From contig NC_071391.1 in assembly GCF_022682495.2 (NCBI RefSeq), forward strand, positions 45,165,998 to 45,229,997: a stretch of DNA of 64,000 nt. The letters run 5' to 3'. Below, piece after piece: positions 23,388-36,127 of this stretch; position 1 is the stretch's first letter, and every line of letters starts with the position of its first letter. A program made the position numbers and the translations under genes. The notes below the pieces were generated by a model. The model saw only the letters and a list, made by a program, of their open reading frames with translations, did no database searches and was not told the DNA's origin. This stretch comes from Desmodus rotundus (lineage: Eukaryota; Chordata; Mammalia; Chiroptera; Phyllostomidae).

Positions 23388-23560
23388 TAAAAGCTTGCTA
23401 TGTGCCAAGCACCCTGCCTAAGTGCTGTTCAAAGATGATCTCATTTAATTTTCTCATCCCTCTAAAGTAGCTGCCATTATTACTCCTTCATTTTATAGAT
23501 GAAACTGAAAGGCAGAGAAGGTCACAAAGCTGCTAAGCCAGAGTCAGGATTCAAATTCTA
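23388..23560 (-). repeat. MIR SINE, antisense
   Basis: The order 'TGTGCCAAGCACCCTGCC', 'ATCTCATTTAATTTTCTCA', 'TTTTATAGATGAAACTGA', 'GGTCACAAAGCTGCTAAG' is the reverse complement of the MIR consensus. Confidence 0.8.
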
Positions 23561-25515
23561 GCAATCATAATTCATTTCTTTATTGCAATAAAACTCTTCA
23601 CACTGACAGCATACTTAATCTCTCAAAGTCCACTTCACTGTTCAGTTCAGTTCTGAAGTTCTGCCTAAGGGCTTATGGTGGGCTTCACTATTTCCGTATT
23701 GATTCTCTGTTATAAAGACCTGCATGAACAAAGAAGGGAAATAGAGTGTAAGGGAATCAAGGTGAATAAGCTTTCCAAAGCGGGGGAAGGGCATAGACCT
23801 CAGCACAAAGATAAGAAAAGACAAAATATTCTCCAACAGAAAATAAACCAGAGAAGGTAGAGTGCAGGGTACTTGAAAGAGATTAAAAATAAATAAGGTG
23901 CATGGTCCATATTTGAAAGATCATGATTTCTGCCTGGGCATCATCATGGTGCAGAAATAAAGGTAAGACAAAGAAGCCAACAGACACAAGATACCAACTT
24001 TATTTTTCTAATGGCAGAGGATATGGAGATACATGGAAACAATATATCAGAAGATGATGGTACATTCTCCCAGTGCCCCGGGTCCTCAGCAGAGACACGG
24101 TTACTAGTGATGTGAATGGTGAGAGGCCTTAGGTTCCTTTGCAGGGGTGTGGAGTGCTTCATGCCTTTCTCTACCTGACCCATCACATTCCTAAATGTGG
24201 AGGAGGGTGGTTGAAGTTTAATTTACTAGGCTTATCATCTATTAGGAGGTCCAGTCTTCGAACCAGCGAGAGAACTAGTCTCCAACACCACTGTACTTAA
24301 ATGTTTAAACTCCAAAGCCTATTGCCTGTAGGATAATTCAAAGGCCAGAATGTAAACCAACATAAACCACAGTGTGCAATATTGATAGGAAAAGTGGGCG
24401 ATCAAATGCAGAAGGCAAGAGGGGTGATACCTAAGGAGCCCCAGCACGAGATGAGGCAGCTAAACTGTGACAGCGCCAATGGGGACAGATGGGCCACTTT
24501 TCCCTGGAATTCAACCTGGCTTCTGCTGAGGCATTAATGGCAGGAGTGGATCCTATATGAACAGGGTGTGGCCTTAAACTCACCAAACCCAGTACCAGAG
24601 CAGAAGGGTTTCAAAAGGAAGAGGAAACATTCCTAGAAGGGTGAAGCTTAAGATAACAGAGTAATGATACAGAGAAAAGGTATAGAAAATACCTTTTTTC
24701 TATTTTCAGAGGAAATAGAATCAAGAGCTTTCCACATCTTTGATCCTCCCACCCTTTAGAATGTAGTACGAAAGATTAAATCTACAACTCAGTAGAGCAA
24801 AGCTTTATTTGGATATGCCACACAGGCATAATGGTAGACGGCAGGCTTATAGGTGTAGGTATGGTTGCAAGTGCATAATGCAAGACAGTATTGATACACA
24901 ATCCCATTTCAATCACACAGCCCTTTTGATTGAACTACTTTTCATTAGGATACTGCCATACCTTCCAAGGAAGAATTTCACTTCATGGCATGAAGAACCA
25001 GTCCCAATACCACCTAATGAAAACAGCCTACAAGATTTCAGTTGCTTCTTCACAAAGAAGAAAAGTCTTTTTATTATAGAAAACAGCCGAATTTCCCATA
25101 CAGCAGAATAATTCTCCTTAGAATTGGATCAGTTTAACAAGTCTCTAGAGATGAGGATTTAGATAGTGACACATCAGTTTCTTATGATCTTTGGTTTTCT
25201 GTCATGAGAATATTTACTTCCAACTGCCTCTACAAGCCCTTCCCTAAGCTATCTATTGCTAGGAAGCTAACCAATAAATACAAAGTTTAAGCAAGCATTT
25301 AATTTTATTTTTTCAAATTTATCTGTTTCTCATATTTATTTCATGTTTGAACAAAAAGCAACAGTAAAAATTGGGAAGTGAATGTATGTTTGTTCTAATG
25401 TCTATTTACATTGTATCTCATTCATTTTTATTTATGTCTTTATTCTTAATGTTAATTACATTTTAAAATTATGACTTTTATTACATCTGTTTCATTTCTT
25501 AACCAAGAAGTATGA
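23560..25515. other. Intergenic DNA, nothing recognised
   Basis: About 2 kb with scattered short frames only. No gene, RNA or clear repeat was recognised. Confidence 0.4.
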
Positions 25516-25625
25516 TAATAAGTCACCTGCTGATGGACATTTGGGTTGTTTCCGCATCTTGATTATTATGAATAATGCTGCAATGGACATAGGGTGCAGA
25601 TTGTGCTTCACAATCCTGATTTCAA
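25515..25625 (-). repeat. Old LINE-1 fragment, antisense
   Basis: 'CTGCTGATGGACATTTGGG', 'TTGATTATTATGAATAATG' and 'CTGCAATGGACATAGGGTG' are the reverse-strand form of the L1 ORF2 C-terminal region. It is a short ancient piece. Confidence 0.7.
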
Positions 25626-26445
25626 TTCAGAATAGAACGTAAGTATAAGTGGAGCAATAATGAGACCGTCCATTCTCCAATCAGGAAAAGTCTGAGGGCG
25701 TATTTCCTTCACCCTCAGAAGTCCCCTCAGAATCTGAATCAGTTATGCTTGTTCCTGCGTAGTAGACTATGTAGCACCACCACACGCACCCCATTCAGTC
25801 AGCCACTGAGAGGTGGCCAGTGAGAGCTCACAGCTTCATTCCTCTGCAGGAATTACCTCCAGCCAAAGGATGCTGCCTCACCCTAAGTTATGCAGCCTCC
25901 TAATGCAATGACTGCATCCAATGACTAGCCAAGCCTTGGTAGAAAAGCTTGTTGCCCTTGCCCACTCAGGACAAGTGTTCAGAATCAGCTCAGATCCAGA
26001 GTTCCCCATAAGATTGATCAGCTGAGAATTCTGATGAAAGTACCTTGTAATTCACCTTCTTTCTCTGCAAAATCTGTTTGGATGTTGTTTCTGAGTATAT
26101 TCCATGCTAAACTTTCTGTGTGAAAAGGTCTCAGAGTCTGTTTCTGGGACTTAAGACAGTTGAGCAGGAAGAGCCCTAGAAAGTAGACTCTGCTGTGATT
26201 ACAAACTGACAGCCTGGAAATGAGGACCCGGAAGATGGCCATCTAAGCTGTCCTGGGTATAATTCAAGTAGGAGAGTCCTTATCATGCTGTGACGTATAC
26301 TTCCCTTTTCTCCTTTTTCTATATTAAAAGGTACTTTTTTAGGGGTAGGACAAGTTAACTAAGAAGTTAGCTAATGTTGGTTGAATGTCTTCACCAACTC
26401 AGGTTGGTTCTAGATCTGATCATAGAATTTAGAGTATAAGCAGGG
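25626..26445. other. Intergenic DNA, nothing recognised
   Basis: Unique sequence. No feature could be supported. Confidence 0.4.
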
Positions 26446-26950
26446 TGCTGCGTTAGGCAGCCTCTCAGATGACCCCCAGTGATCCCACCTCCTGGTATGC
26501 CTGCCCCATGTAATTACATCTCCTTGAGGGTAGAAAGGACCTAGTGACTTATTTCTAACGAACAGAATGTGACAAAGCATTCATAAGGTCACAGGAAGAC
26601 TGATTTTCAACTTTCTCTCCCTCTCTTTCACTTTCTCCCCCTCTCAGAGCCCTCACTATTGATGAATTGAGTCAGACTTCCACGTTGTGAGAAGCCCTAC
26701 AGATACACCCATGTGGCAAGAAACTGGTGCCTCTGTGAAGAGTCAGGGAGGACCTGAGGCTGCCACCAGCATGTGAGTGAGCTTGGAGGCTGATCACCTC
26801 TCAGTTCAGCCTTGAGACGACTGTATCCCTGGACAACACCTTGACTGTAGCCTTAGAAGGACCCTGAGTCAGAGCCAGACAGCTCAGCTATGCCCAGGTT
26901 TTTGACCACATAAACCTTGACATAATAAATGTTCATTTTAAGCCATTAAG
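26446..26950 (+). repeat. MaLR (MLT1-like) LTR relic
   Basis: The order 'CCTCTCAGATGACCCCCAG', 'GAGAAGCCCTACAGATACA', 'CTATGCCCAGGTTTTTGAC' and 'ATAATAAATGTTCATTTTA' followed by AGCC matches the 3' half of ancient mammalian MaLR LTRs in plus orientation. It is cut at its right end by an antisense L1 fragment. Confidence 0.55.
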
Positions 26951-26952
26951 CC

Positions 26953-27475
26953 TAAACATTTTAAGCTTTATTGAGATATAATTGATATACAGAAATGAGC
27001 ACATATTTAATGTACATATTTGGGTGAGTTTGGACATATGCATACGTGTGTGATACCATCACCACACTCAAGATACTAAACATATTCATCACCTCCAAAA
27101 ATGTCCTTGTATTATTTTGTGTGAGGGGAGGTGTCATATGTACAGTAAAAGCACTTAGCATGAGAACTACCCTCTTGACACATTTTAAAGCACTCAATAC
27201 CTTGTTACTAATTATCTATGAGTACTATGTTGTATAGCAAATCTCTAGAACTTTTTTATCTTGCATACCTGAAACTTTATATCCATTTCAGCACCAATTC
27301 TCCATTTCTCCCTCACCCCAGTCCTTAGCAACCACTACTCCATTCTCTACACCTATGAGTTTGACTATTTTAGATATCTCATGTAAGTGGAATCCAGAAG
27401 TATTTATCCTTCTGTGACTGTCCTGTTTCACTTAGGATAATGCCCTCTAGGTTCGTTCATGTTCTCACAAATAAG
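26953..27475 (-). repeat. Old LINE-1 3' end, antisense
   Basis: It begins 'TTTTAAGCTTTATTGAGATA' with TAATTGATATACA and continues through 'CACACTCAAGATACTAAAC', 'TCTCCATTTCTCCCTCACC' and 'GTTTCACTTAGGATAATGC', the reverse-strand form of an L1 3' UTR and ORF2 end. 5'-truncated and diverged. Confidence 0.8.
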
Positions 27476-27825
27476 AACCAGTGAGCACGTACTTGGCACT
27501 AACTCCAAACATCTTTCCCAGGTCCCCAACTCTGGTGGGCATGAGTAAAACAGGACTTGGCTTATTATTTTCTTTTCCATGCATAGGTAGAAAAACACTT
27601 GACTCCTCCAAACTTAGACATAATGTTCAGGAAATCTAAATACCATGATGGAGTTATGAGATGGAAGTTAGAGGTAATAGGGGAAATGTCAATAAAATTG
27701 GAACCTTAGGTGATCACACATTCTAGATCTCCCAGTAGTGAGGAAAGCTACCGAAAGAGCCAAAGCAAAACCAGGGGTCACTTTTGCAGTTGTTATGCAG
27801 TGGTCTTTCTTTTGCACTTGATGAC

Positions 27826-28620
27826 TGTTGGGAACCGCCCTGCCTGGTTTCAGAAGCTGTAACCCCCCATGGCTAAGGCTGAGTCAGAGACCTTGAGACT
27901 GTAAGGCACTAAGGAGACAAAGGTTATCTCCCTGGCAGGGTTGCAGCCTCTGCTCCCTTTTACTTCACCCAGTTTGGCCCCAGGCAGATGACTGGTTAGC
28001 CCATGACCGGTAAGATTCCACAAGGGAGAGATGGCCTAAGACAGGCATGGTCACGAAGAGGCCCTCAGGGAAGGACTTGGGGAGCTATGGAGAAAGGAGG
28101 TGATGGACCCTCGCCCCTAGGCTTTTACATAGCCTGAGTCCTCATTCTGCCTGCAAGAATTCTCCTAATCTCTTGGCTGCCTTATTTCCCGTGCCTGACT
28201 CAAGCCTGAAACAATGACGGAGGTCGGTGCAGCCCTGGGCAGGAATGGACAGTTCCCCAGAGATCAAGCCTAAGAAAGAATGCATAAAACCTTGTGAAAC
28301 CTGCTTTGCTAAGAATGTCCTCAATTTTCTGATAAGGATGCAAGCATGAAATCAGTTTGTTTCCCCAAGTTTTATGGCCCTTTAGCTAACTGACCCTGAC
28401 TCAGAATAAGCCCTCAGAGTTCTTTGTTATCTATCATTTGATCCTTACTGCCTGACAATGAGGAATGAAGACCTTCCTTGAAGTAATGCTCCCAGAAAAG
28501 CAATAAAAGCCTGTCCAGGCAAGGGTTGGGGTGCTCTGTCTCTCAGAGAGTGGTCATGCCGCCCCTTTTTCTCCACAGGACTTCTGTAGTCTGTGTGAAT
28601 TTGTTCATCTCATCCACAAC
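27826..28620 (+). mobile_element. Solo LTR of an endogenous retrovirus (copy 1)
   Basis: It begins TGTTGGGAACCGCCCTGCC and runs nearly collinearly with the copy at 36128-36959. Both contain CAGAAGCTGTAA, GGCTGAGTCAGAGACCTTG, ACTAAGGAGACAAAG and an AATAAAAGCC polyadenylation/TATA-like signal (28502), followed by a short R/U5-like end finishing near CCACAACA. No gag, pol or env frame lies beside it, so it is a solo LTR from internal recombination. The exact right end is uncertain and no clean duplication was found. It cannot encode a protein. Confidence 0.75.
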
Positions 28621-29540
28621 ATATGGACCCCACTAGACAGAGTCCACATCAGACTACCTCCCTTTATACTTTGCCCAATGATAGTTTGTTGTATACCTGA
28701 AACCTAGTAACCTCAACACTTTCCCACCTGTTCAGTTTAATGTGTTATGGAGTTTATAACCAGAATTGTACTGAATGCAGCTCTGTCTACCCTTTGTCAT
28801 CCTTCTGGGAAAGGATCACTGAGAGGAAACTGCTTCCTTGATCTTTGCACTCTCAGTGCTGGGCATAGAGGTACGGTTAATGCTTGCTAGTTAGAAATGT
28901 TAAATGCACAACCATTCAGACCTTGGGGGAAGGGCCATTCAGTTTTTTCACAGTTAAATAAAATGAAGGCCAGGGAAAGACTAGAAGCTTTAGAGTTTTT
29001 TTTAAAGGCTTAATTTTTTTTATTTTTACCTCTTATAAGCGTGATCTTGGGCAAATCTTTTATCACTTCTGGGAACATCAATTTCATCTGAAATTTAAGG
29101 AGGGTATTTCCTGCCTTTTCGGTATGGTTGAGAATCACATTAGTAATTTTCAACCCATAGCAGCTAAGGAACTAAGTGTTTTACATATATTATCCGTTTT
29201 CTATCTGGAGGGTGAAGCCAATGTTCCTATAACAGACCTCAAAACTTTATCTTACTTTGTGATTCATTCAAAAAAAAGCACATTATGGTCAGGGACCCTA
29301 CAGATGGGCTCAGGGGTTAAGGAGAGTTCCTGTGGGAAGAGGAAGGTATTTCTTTACATGGGGCCCTCACAAGCCTCAGGCCACAGGATGGGAATAGGCC
29401 TGCAGAGAAAACACAAGGGCAATGTTGAGAGATGGTCACTTTGTCTCATTTCCTTCATTGAGCTGATACTTTTTTCCAGGCAACATTCTGTTTCATGAGT
29501 AGTATTCACCATACCAGCCAGGCATACAGGTCACTCTTTT
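28621..29540. other. Intergenic DNA, nothing recognised
   Basis: Unique sequence. A short MIR-like patch occurs near 29040-29115 ('GTGATCTTGGGCAAATCTTT'). Confidence 0.4.
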
Positions 29541-29557
29541 TTTAGAACATGCCACAC

Positions 29558-29563
29558 TTTATT
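29558..29563 (-). terminator. Candidate poly(A) signal downstream of OR52M1
   Basis: TTTATT on the plus strand is AATAAA on the minus strand, 593 nt past the OR52M1 stop codon and in its orientation. It would give a 3' UTR of about 0.6 kb. A T-run (29537-29543) 14 nt further down could instead mark the tail of a processed retrocopy. Confidence 0.35.
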
Positions 29564-30155
29564 AGTGCAAGCAGTCTTGGCAGCATCTCAGTTGTTACAT
29601 GCTTAAATCAGAAAATGTTTTTCTTGTAGCTAAGGCCACTTTAATGAAATGAACCAAGATTTTTAGGACTTATATTAAAGCATACACAGAAAACAGAGTA
29701 AAAGTATTATATAACACCACAATATATTATAAACTCTAATCAAAACACTTGACCCAGGCAACTTAAACTATGGATGCAGTTTATAAAGCAAGAGTACTCT
29801 GTCCTATTCCTTTGTGTGAAAAATGCAAACAATACTATGTCCCTCATAAGACATCAGCATATTCATAAAAATTATGTGACTTGTAATTGCTGAGTAAACA
29901 ATAATTACTATTTCTGTTACTGATACTGTCATTTGTACCTTCTACAGATCAAATATCCTATAGTCATTAAATAAACATTTTTTCATTCTTAGAATTTAGA
30001 GTTGGACATTCTTTCTTCTCATTCCTTTGGAATTACTAAAGCTGAAGATCATTGGACCTAACATCTCAGACTTCTTGAAGTTCCCATTTGGGAGGCTGCC
30101 CACCATATTTAAGCACATTCTCCACATGCTTATTTGAGAGAGAAGGAAGTAGTAG

Positions 30156-31115
30156 TCATCTAATCTTAGTTTCTATCTTCAGGACTTGGAGGAGATGCTC
30201 TCGAATCTGCTTGGTGCGGACAGCATAGACAATGGGATTGAGGATTGGAGGAATGAGGAGGTAGAAGTTGGCCAACAGAGTGTGGATTGGAGGAGGCACC
30301 TGGTGCCCAAATCGGTGAATGAGGGAGGAAACAGCAATGGGAACATAAAAGATCAGAATTGCACAGATGTGAGAACCACAGGTCCCCAGGGTTTTAAGTC
30401 TGGCCTCGGGGGTGGCCAGCCCCATTACAGCCCTGAAAATCATCACATAGGAAGCAGCAATGGCCACTGAGTCCAGGATCAGCACCAGAAAGCCAATGCT
30501 CAGCCCATAGACATTATTCACCCTGCTGTCACCACATGCCAAGGTGACAACAGCCATGTGCTCACAGTAGGAGTGCAAAATGACACGAGCTTTGTAAAGA
30601 GGCAGCCGCAAACGGATCATCAGAGGCAAAGGTCCAATGTAGAGTATACCCCGGAGGAGGGCAGCCAGCCCCAAACGGCCCACCACAGCAGGACTGAGCA
30701 CTGTGCTATGACGCAGTGGGTTGCAGATGGCTACATAGCGGTCAAAAGCCATGGCGAGGAAGATGCCCGACTCAACTGTGGCAAAGCAATGGATGAGAAA
30801 CATTTGGGCCAAGCAGGCATCCAGGCCAATGTCACCAGCACCAAACCAGAAGATTCCCAGCAGTTTGGGCATGGTGGAAGTGGACAGAACCAGGTCAATG
30901 ACAGCCAACATGCTCAGGAAGAAGTACATGGGCTGGTGAAGGCTACGTTCCACCCTTATCACAGCCAGGATGGTGACGTTCCCCACCACAGCCACAATGT
31001 ACATAGAGCCAAAGGGGATGGAGAGCCAGATGTGCAGGGACTCCAGCCCTGGGATGCCAGTGAGCTGGAAGGAGCTGGGTACTGAGCAGACATTACGAAA
31101 AGTAAGCATAGCCAT
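30156..31115 (-). CDS. OR52M1: Olfactory receptor OR52M1
   Basis: An intact single-exon frame. From ATG 31115 it is 319 residues. The third codon is also ATG (31109), and that start would match the human protein start as I recall it. Features are [14 protein letters not shown] before TM1, QPMYFF in TM2, [10 protein letters not shown] (122-131), [15 protein letters not shown] in extracellular loop 2, [14 protein letters not shown] before TM6 and [16 protein letters not shown] (from 293) after TM7. It is a class I odorant receptor of the sensory-neuron cilia, coupling to the olfactory G protein. The N-terminus lacks an NxS/T glycosylation site and instead has N-V-C. A divergent close relative lies at 44348 on the other strand. 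Solo LTRs of one family lie on both sides. Confidence 0.94.
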   Translation of the reverse strand: MAMLTFRNVCSVPSSFQLTGIPGLESLHIWLSIPFGSMYIVAVVGNVTILAVIRVERSLHQPMYFFLSMLAVIDLVLSTSTMPKLLGIFWFGAGDIGLDACLAQMFLIHCFATVESGIFLAMAFDRYVAICNPLRHSTVLSPAVVGRLGLAALLRGILYIGPLPLMIRLRLPLYKARVILHSYCEHMAVVTLACGDSRVNNVYGLSIGFLVLILDSVAIAASYVMIFRAVMGLATPEARLKTLGTCGSHICAILIFYVPIAVSSLIHRFGHQVPPPIHTLLANFYLLIPPILNPIVYAVRTKQIREHLLQVLKIETKIR

Positions 31116-32110
31116 TCATAAATGAACCTTTTCACTTGTGCTCGAAAATGCAGTAGAACTTTTTCTTTTCTAAAAATAAAAGACAAGAATATTCTTACAT
31201 CCTATAGTAAAGAATAGGATCATCAATAAGATGCTATAAACTTCTTTTTCAAAAGGAATTACAAAATGTCACAGCTTATCATGTTATTATTGTTATAATA
31301 CCCACAAATTTACCAAGTACAAGCCAAAATACATATTTGAATGAAATGTCTGAGCATTTTTTTGCAATATGGCTCTCAAGGAGTAAGTTCTTACATCAAT
31401 GAATGAAATGACCTAAGGCAGACAGGTCCCTTAGTTAGTCATTTAACTCTTTAGGAGAACTATGAGGTGTCTATCAGGATCATATTTGAAGATTTCCAAG
31501 TGAAGACTGCTTAAACAAAGAGACACATGGATGCTGAGAAATACAAATAGCAGTTAATGTTTACTTAGCACTTCGGGGTCTAAAAGATACCAGGATGTGT
31601 TGGTACCTATGCATATTACAGGAATGTCAAGGAAGGGAAGAAGGCTTGTCTTCCACACTTTGAGCCTAATTGAATTGAATATAATAGAGTAGTCAATAGT
31701 TTGTGCTTTAGAATTTTCCAGATCTGGTTTCAAATCCTGGCAATAGGAGCTTAGGCAAGTTACTTTATCTCATTAGTTAAATACAACTGACTTCATTTCA
31801 CAACAAACTTAAACTGCTATGACCTAGAGAAGTCAACAATAAATAGGATGCATTCTTATTTAACCTGACACAATAACACCAAGCATTAGTTCTCTTTAGA
31901 GTTAATATGTAAAACCAAAAATATATTCAATAAACTTCAGAGAACTCTGGAATGTCTGTCTCTTCAGGGAGGCATGATGCTGGAGGATGACAATAATGTA
32001 AGCCTGTTTTTGTGGTGACTTTATCCCATAGAATTCCTCTCCATAAGCTGCGATTCCTCCACCTCAAGGTTCTTATAGATCACTGTAAATGGAAGTAGAA
32101 GGAATGTTGG
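31116..32110. other. Upstream flank of OR52M1
   Basis: AT-rich DNA expected to hold the OR52M1 promoter, which I cannot locate. 31685-31800 resembles a sense MIR ('TTTCAAATCCTGGCAATAG', 'CTTAGGCAAGTTACTTTAT'). Confidence 0.4.
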
Positions 32111-32114
32111 CAGT

Positions 32115-32525
32115 AGCAGTAAAATGGACTACTACTCACCCATAAGAAGAGGTAAAATAGTGCCATTTGCAACAACATGGATGGAACTTGAGAAAAACAT
32201 GCTAAGTGAAATAAGTCAGACAGAAAAAGTTAACAACCATATGACTTCACTCCTATGTAGGATATAAAACTAAATGCAACAAATGAACAAACAAGAAAAC
32301 CAAACAAAAATTCATAGACACAGACAACAGCATGGCGGATACCAGATGAAAGTGGGTAGGGTACTACAAGGTAAGGCAAGTCAAATATACAGCGACGGAA
32401 GATGATTTGACTTTGGGTGGTAGATACACCATGTAGTGTAGATACCATAGAAATGTACACCTGAAACTTATAAAACCTTATTAACCAACGTCACCTCAAT
32501 AAATTTAATTTTTTAAAAGGAAAAA
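32115..32525 (+). repeat. Old LINE-1 3' end
   Basis: 'TTTGCAACAACATGGATGGA', 'CATGCTAAGTGAAATAAGTC', 'TATGACTTCACTCCTATG', 'AAATGTACACCTGAAACTTA' and a tail 'CACCTCAATAAATTTAATTT' form a typical 5'-truncated L1 3' end in plus orientation. Confidence 0.85.
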
Positions 32526-32569
32526 GAAATTGAAAAACTTTTTTTTTTAAAGATTGAGTCATCAGGATG

Positions 32570-33170
32570 GGAGGAAATCAGTGCCCAGGAGCCAGTCTGT
32601 AACTGAAGTGACCAGGTGAGGTGAGGTGAGGGACTTCCCTCTCGGTTTCCTTGCCCTATGTGCTGGTTATTCTCCATTTGTCCCTCCAGATCCCTGTCCT
32701 GTGTCCCCAGAAGCTTATGGTCATGGGCTCCATTACCCAGCTTTCCTTCTCCTCTGGCTTCTAGGTCAGCTCAGTCAATGTGAGGCACCAGTAGGAGATA
32801 GAAGACAAGGCCAGAGATCAGGGATTTATTCCCCAGTTTCCTTCCTGCCAGATGCAATTGACAAGGCTGTGTTTTTCTACCAAAGGCCACAGCTCCTGAA
32901 AAGTGTTTTGGCAACTACATCTTCCCTTACCTGTGCAGGCTTGAGTTAGGTGGGGTATTCACTGTTGTCATTGCTGGTGTTCCACCATCCTTTGTCAGTT
33001 CCCTTAAGCCTGCCCAGGGCCTCTGCAGACATCCCTCCAACCACCCCCCTTGACCACACTGCTTGTTCTCTGACAGATATATCATACCAGATCCCAATAG
33101 CATACAATCTTCAGCCAGTATTGTCTCTTGAAAAGTCCTCTGCTGCTTTAGCAGAACACATCATATGAAA
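32570..33170 (+). repeat. Ancient interspersed repeat, LTR-like, family not determined
   Basis: The order 'GGCTTCTAGGTCAGCTCAGT', 'GAGGCACCAGTAGGAGATAG', 'TTATTCCCCAGTTTCCTTCC', 'CTACCAAAGGCCACAGCTCC' and 'GTTCCACCATCCTTTGTCAG' reads like a widely dispersed mammalian repeat I have seen elsewhere. I cannot name the family with confidence. Confidence 0.4.
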
Positions 33171-34200
33171 GTTGACAACTTTACAACAAGTTCTAAAAGC
33201 AAAAGAGATATAATCTCATGGTGGTCAGAGCTAAGTGATCCTTACCATGTTTTCTATATTTACAATAAAAGGGAACTTGTCTACTTCACCCACCTATAAT
33301 AAACTGACTTTTATAACTTGATATTATACTAAGCAAAGATATAATCATGTGGAGAATGTTGTTTTACTCCAAGAGTTCTTGAAATGGAAAAAATCAACAG
33401 AACTTGCCAAGTGAATTTGTCTTCTGTTCCCGTGCTTGTCCCCCTTATAGAAGTTACTCTCCTTCTGTTAGTGAGGAGCTGTTTTAATAGTCTGTCTTCC
33501 CTTCTGATGCCATTTGAGTCCTGTAACTCTGGGGCAGTGGTTCCCTTCTAGGTGTGAACATAAAAGTCGTGTTGTAGAAGGATGTCTCAGCCCAAATCAA
33601 GTATGGGGATAAATGTGCACTTAGTGAATTATGGGCATGTGACTTCTCTTGAGAGCAAGCAGTCTTCAGGCCTCTGCTACATCAGACTTTATTAGATCCA
33701 AATCAAATATCCTCAATCCTCTGAATTGGCCTTAAGTCCTAGAAAATGTGGATTTTTTTATGCTTTATCTTTCACCTTCCTTCCCCATATTTGACAACAC
33801 GTAGAGTTATCTTCCTGATGGATATTTCCTCTCCATTTCATCTCTTCCTCTTCCTATCCCCATCATGAAACTGAAAAGGGCGCCCACAACTGGAGAGATG
33901 CACTTCAGCCACTAGATGGGGGTAGCTGAGGGTTGATGGCCCCCATTCTTTCCCTAAGGTCCCAAGGCTCCTTAATTTATGCCTCCCTAGTCAGAAACAG
34001 CCCTCGCACTTTAAACACAATAGGAGGAGGTTACTGCACCTCCTGTTCAGGGACACTGTGAGGGTAATAAGGAATCACGGAAGGCCAATCTCCCACCTGA
34101 GCTCTACCCAGAAACATTTGCTAACATCAACCACAGCTTTTACCATTCCTCATCCTGCCCACTGCTTCCCAAAAAGGCTGAATTTTGTCCACTTCCAACT
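33171..34200. other. Intergenic DNA, nothing recognised
   Basis: Unique sequence with no recognised feature. Confidence 0.4.
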
Positions 34201-34204
34201 GCTT

Positions 34205-34500
34205 TATGTCCTTTTGCCTCGGAGGATTAACTGTGTCCTGATGTTGGAATGCTCTCATCTCTTTCACCTGGCTAATCCTTCCATCGGCACCTTGCCCCAA
34301 CTTAGATGTTACCTTAAAATAGCCTGCTCCAACTCTTAGTTTGTGCTCTACGTGTGTCTTTGTGCTGCACACGTGGTGCTCCGAATCGCCTGCTTCCAGG
34401 CCTGTTGCTCAGAACAGAATGTTAAGTTCCGTAAGAACAGAAAGCATGCCTGTCTCGCTCTCTAGTGCAATGCCTGTGCTAGCACAGTGCCCACCAATTT
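34205..34500. repeat. LINE-2 relic
   Basis: 'CACCTTGCCCCAACTTAGAT', 'GTTACCTTAAAATAGCCTGC', 'AATGTTAAGTTCCGTAAGAA' and 'CTAGCACAGTGCCCACC' follow the L2 3' region in order, diverged. Confidence 0.5.
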
Positions 34501-35665
34501 TGAATTGGAATAAAATATTGTGCCTATTTAAAGCACCTGGAGGAGGGCAAAGGGGAAAAATCGGACAACTATAATAGAATAACAATTTTAAAATCTTTAA
34601 AAAAGAAAGTAAAATAAAAATGCCTACTAGTAAAATAGTGTAGAAACTAAACTAAACTCAAATAAAATAAAGCACCTGGAGGTGTTTTTGGAGGGACTTG
34701 TATCGGTATTAGTGGACTAGAGGCTTCTTCAGCCTCCTTGTGTGTGGCTCTGTGGACTCCACCCTTTTTAAGTCCCCTTTTGAGAGAATTCCTTTACTTT
34801 GAGTCTTATCTTGGAGACTTACACAAGAGTACAATCTAAAGTGGGATACCTAAATATCCTTAGTCTGTTCATCCCTATAGATTGGGGACTCTTCCTAATG
34901 ATCCCTGTTTCTTTCCTAAATTCTCCTTTATAAGATGCTCTTCTTACCTGGGCTGGTTAGTGTCAGAGAGCAAGAGCCTGGGGCTCTGCAAATGCCTCTG
35001 AGGCACGGCACTTATAAGCATTCTATTCAGAGCTTGTGGGAATTCCACCTGGACTAACAACCTTTTCACTTCCTTCAGTGGAGAAGAAAAGAGCAAGCTT
35101 TGTCTCAGAAGGATGAACACAGAATCTAAATTTAGGCACAGCTATCCCTGCCATGTCAGAGTTGGTCCGAGAGGTCTAAGGAGAAAAACATACCTTTGAG
35201 TCTGTGTCCCTTGGGTCCAAGTCCTGCTCTTGCTCATTGTCTGGCCTCCCTGGAGTCTGAAGCTATTCTAAGGGCACCAAGTAGAAGTCAGAAGAGCTTT
35301 TCTAGAAGAGGGATAAAGACTATCCTTGAGACTAGAGCTCACCCTGGCAGTAAATCTCTAATGAAGTCTGATATCCTTACAGCACTTGAAAGTGATGGTA
35401 GAGTCTTAAACTAACTTTAAGACAAACCAATCATTATTCCCTAAAAAGTAGATACTGTAGACTTTTTCACCACTTTGGTTTACATTGTGAGGGAAGGACC
35501 TTGAGGACTGGGTAAAGCAGGGTAGCATCTCCCTTACATCTTAACCTAACCTTCCCAACCTAGCCTTCCATTCTGCAGAAAGAGAAGCCGAACTGAGAAA
35601 GCAGTTTCTCTTGGATGCTCATGGGTTGGTGGGGCCTTGTGCTTTAGGACATGTGTCAAAACATG
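34500..35665. other. Intergenic DNA, nothing recognised
   Basis: Unique sequence with an A-rich stretch at 34560-34675. No feature could be supported. Confidence 0.4.
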
Positions 35666-35900
35666 GTCTTTGTAGTACCAAAAACTTGAGTTTGCAAGCC
35701 AGATCAGTTACATACCCACTGTATAATCCTGAAGAAGTTACTTTATCTTGATTTCTTCAAGCATAAATGGGAATAATACCTATCTCTGGGTAGTTCTTGC
35801 AATTGAGGTTTTTTTTTCATTGAGATACAGTATATAAAGGGGCTAGTAAGAAAAGAAACATATTAGGTGTTTAATAAGCAGCATTATTGTTATTACAATG
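35665..35900 (+). repeat. MIR SINE
   Basis: 'GTATAATCCTGAAGAAGTTA', 'TAAATGGGAATAATACCTAT' and 'TTAGGTGTTTAATAAGCAGC' are sense MIR core and 3' segments. Confidence 0.7.
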
Positions 35901-36127
35901 ACTGCTGTTGTTTTAGCATCTTTGGGAGGGGTTAGCTCTCATGACCCTGGAAGAGATATCCTAAGTGTCTCCTTCAGACAGCGTTCTGATATGGTCAGGG
36001 CAGAGGCTAATGCAGTAGAATCAGTACAGAAAGGATCTCATTTTCACTCTTACAGCCCTTACAGATGATCTTACCTGGCTGATGAAGCTGGGAACTTCTT
36101 ACTTCAGGAGAAGCTAGGAACATCTAG

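Noticed and set aside
30186..31085. Open frames on the plus strand opposite OR52M1 (and similar ones opposite the other receptors and L1 ORF2)
   Set aside because: They are reverse-strand shadows of genuine coding sequence with no independent motif.
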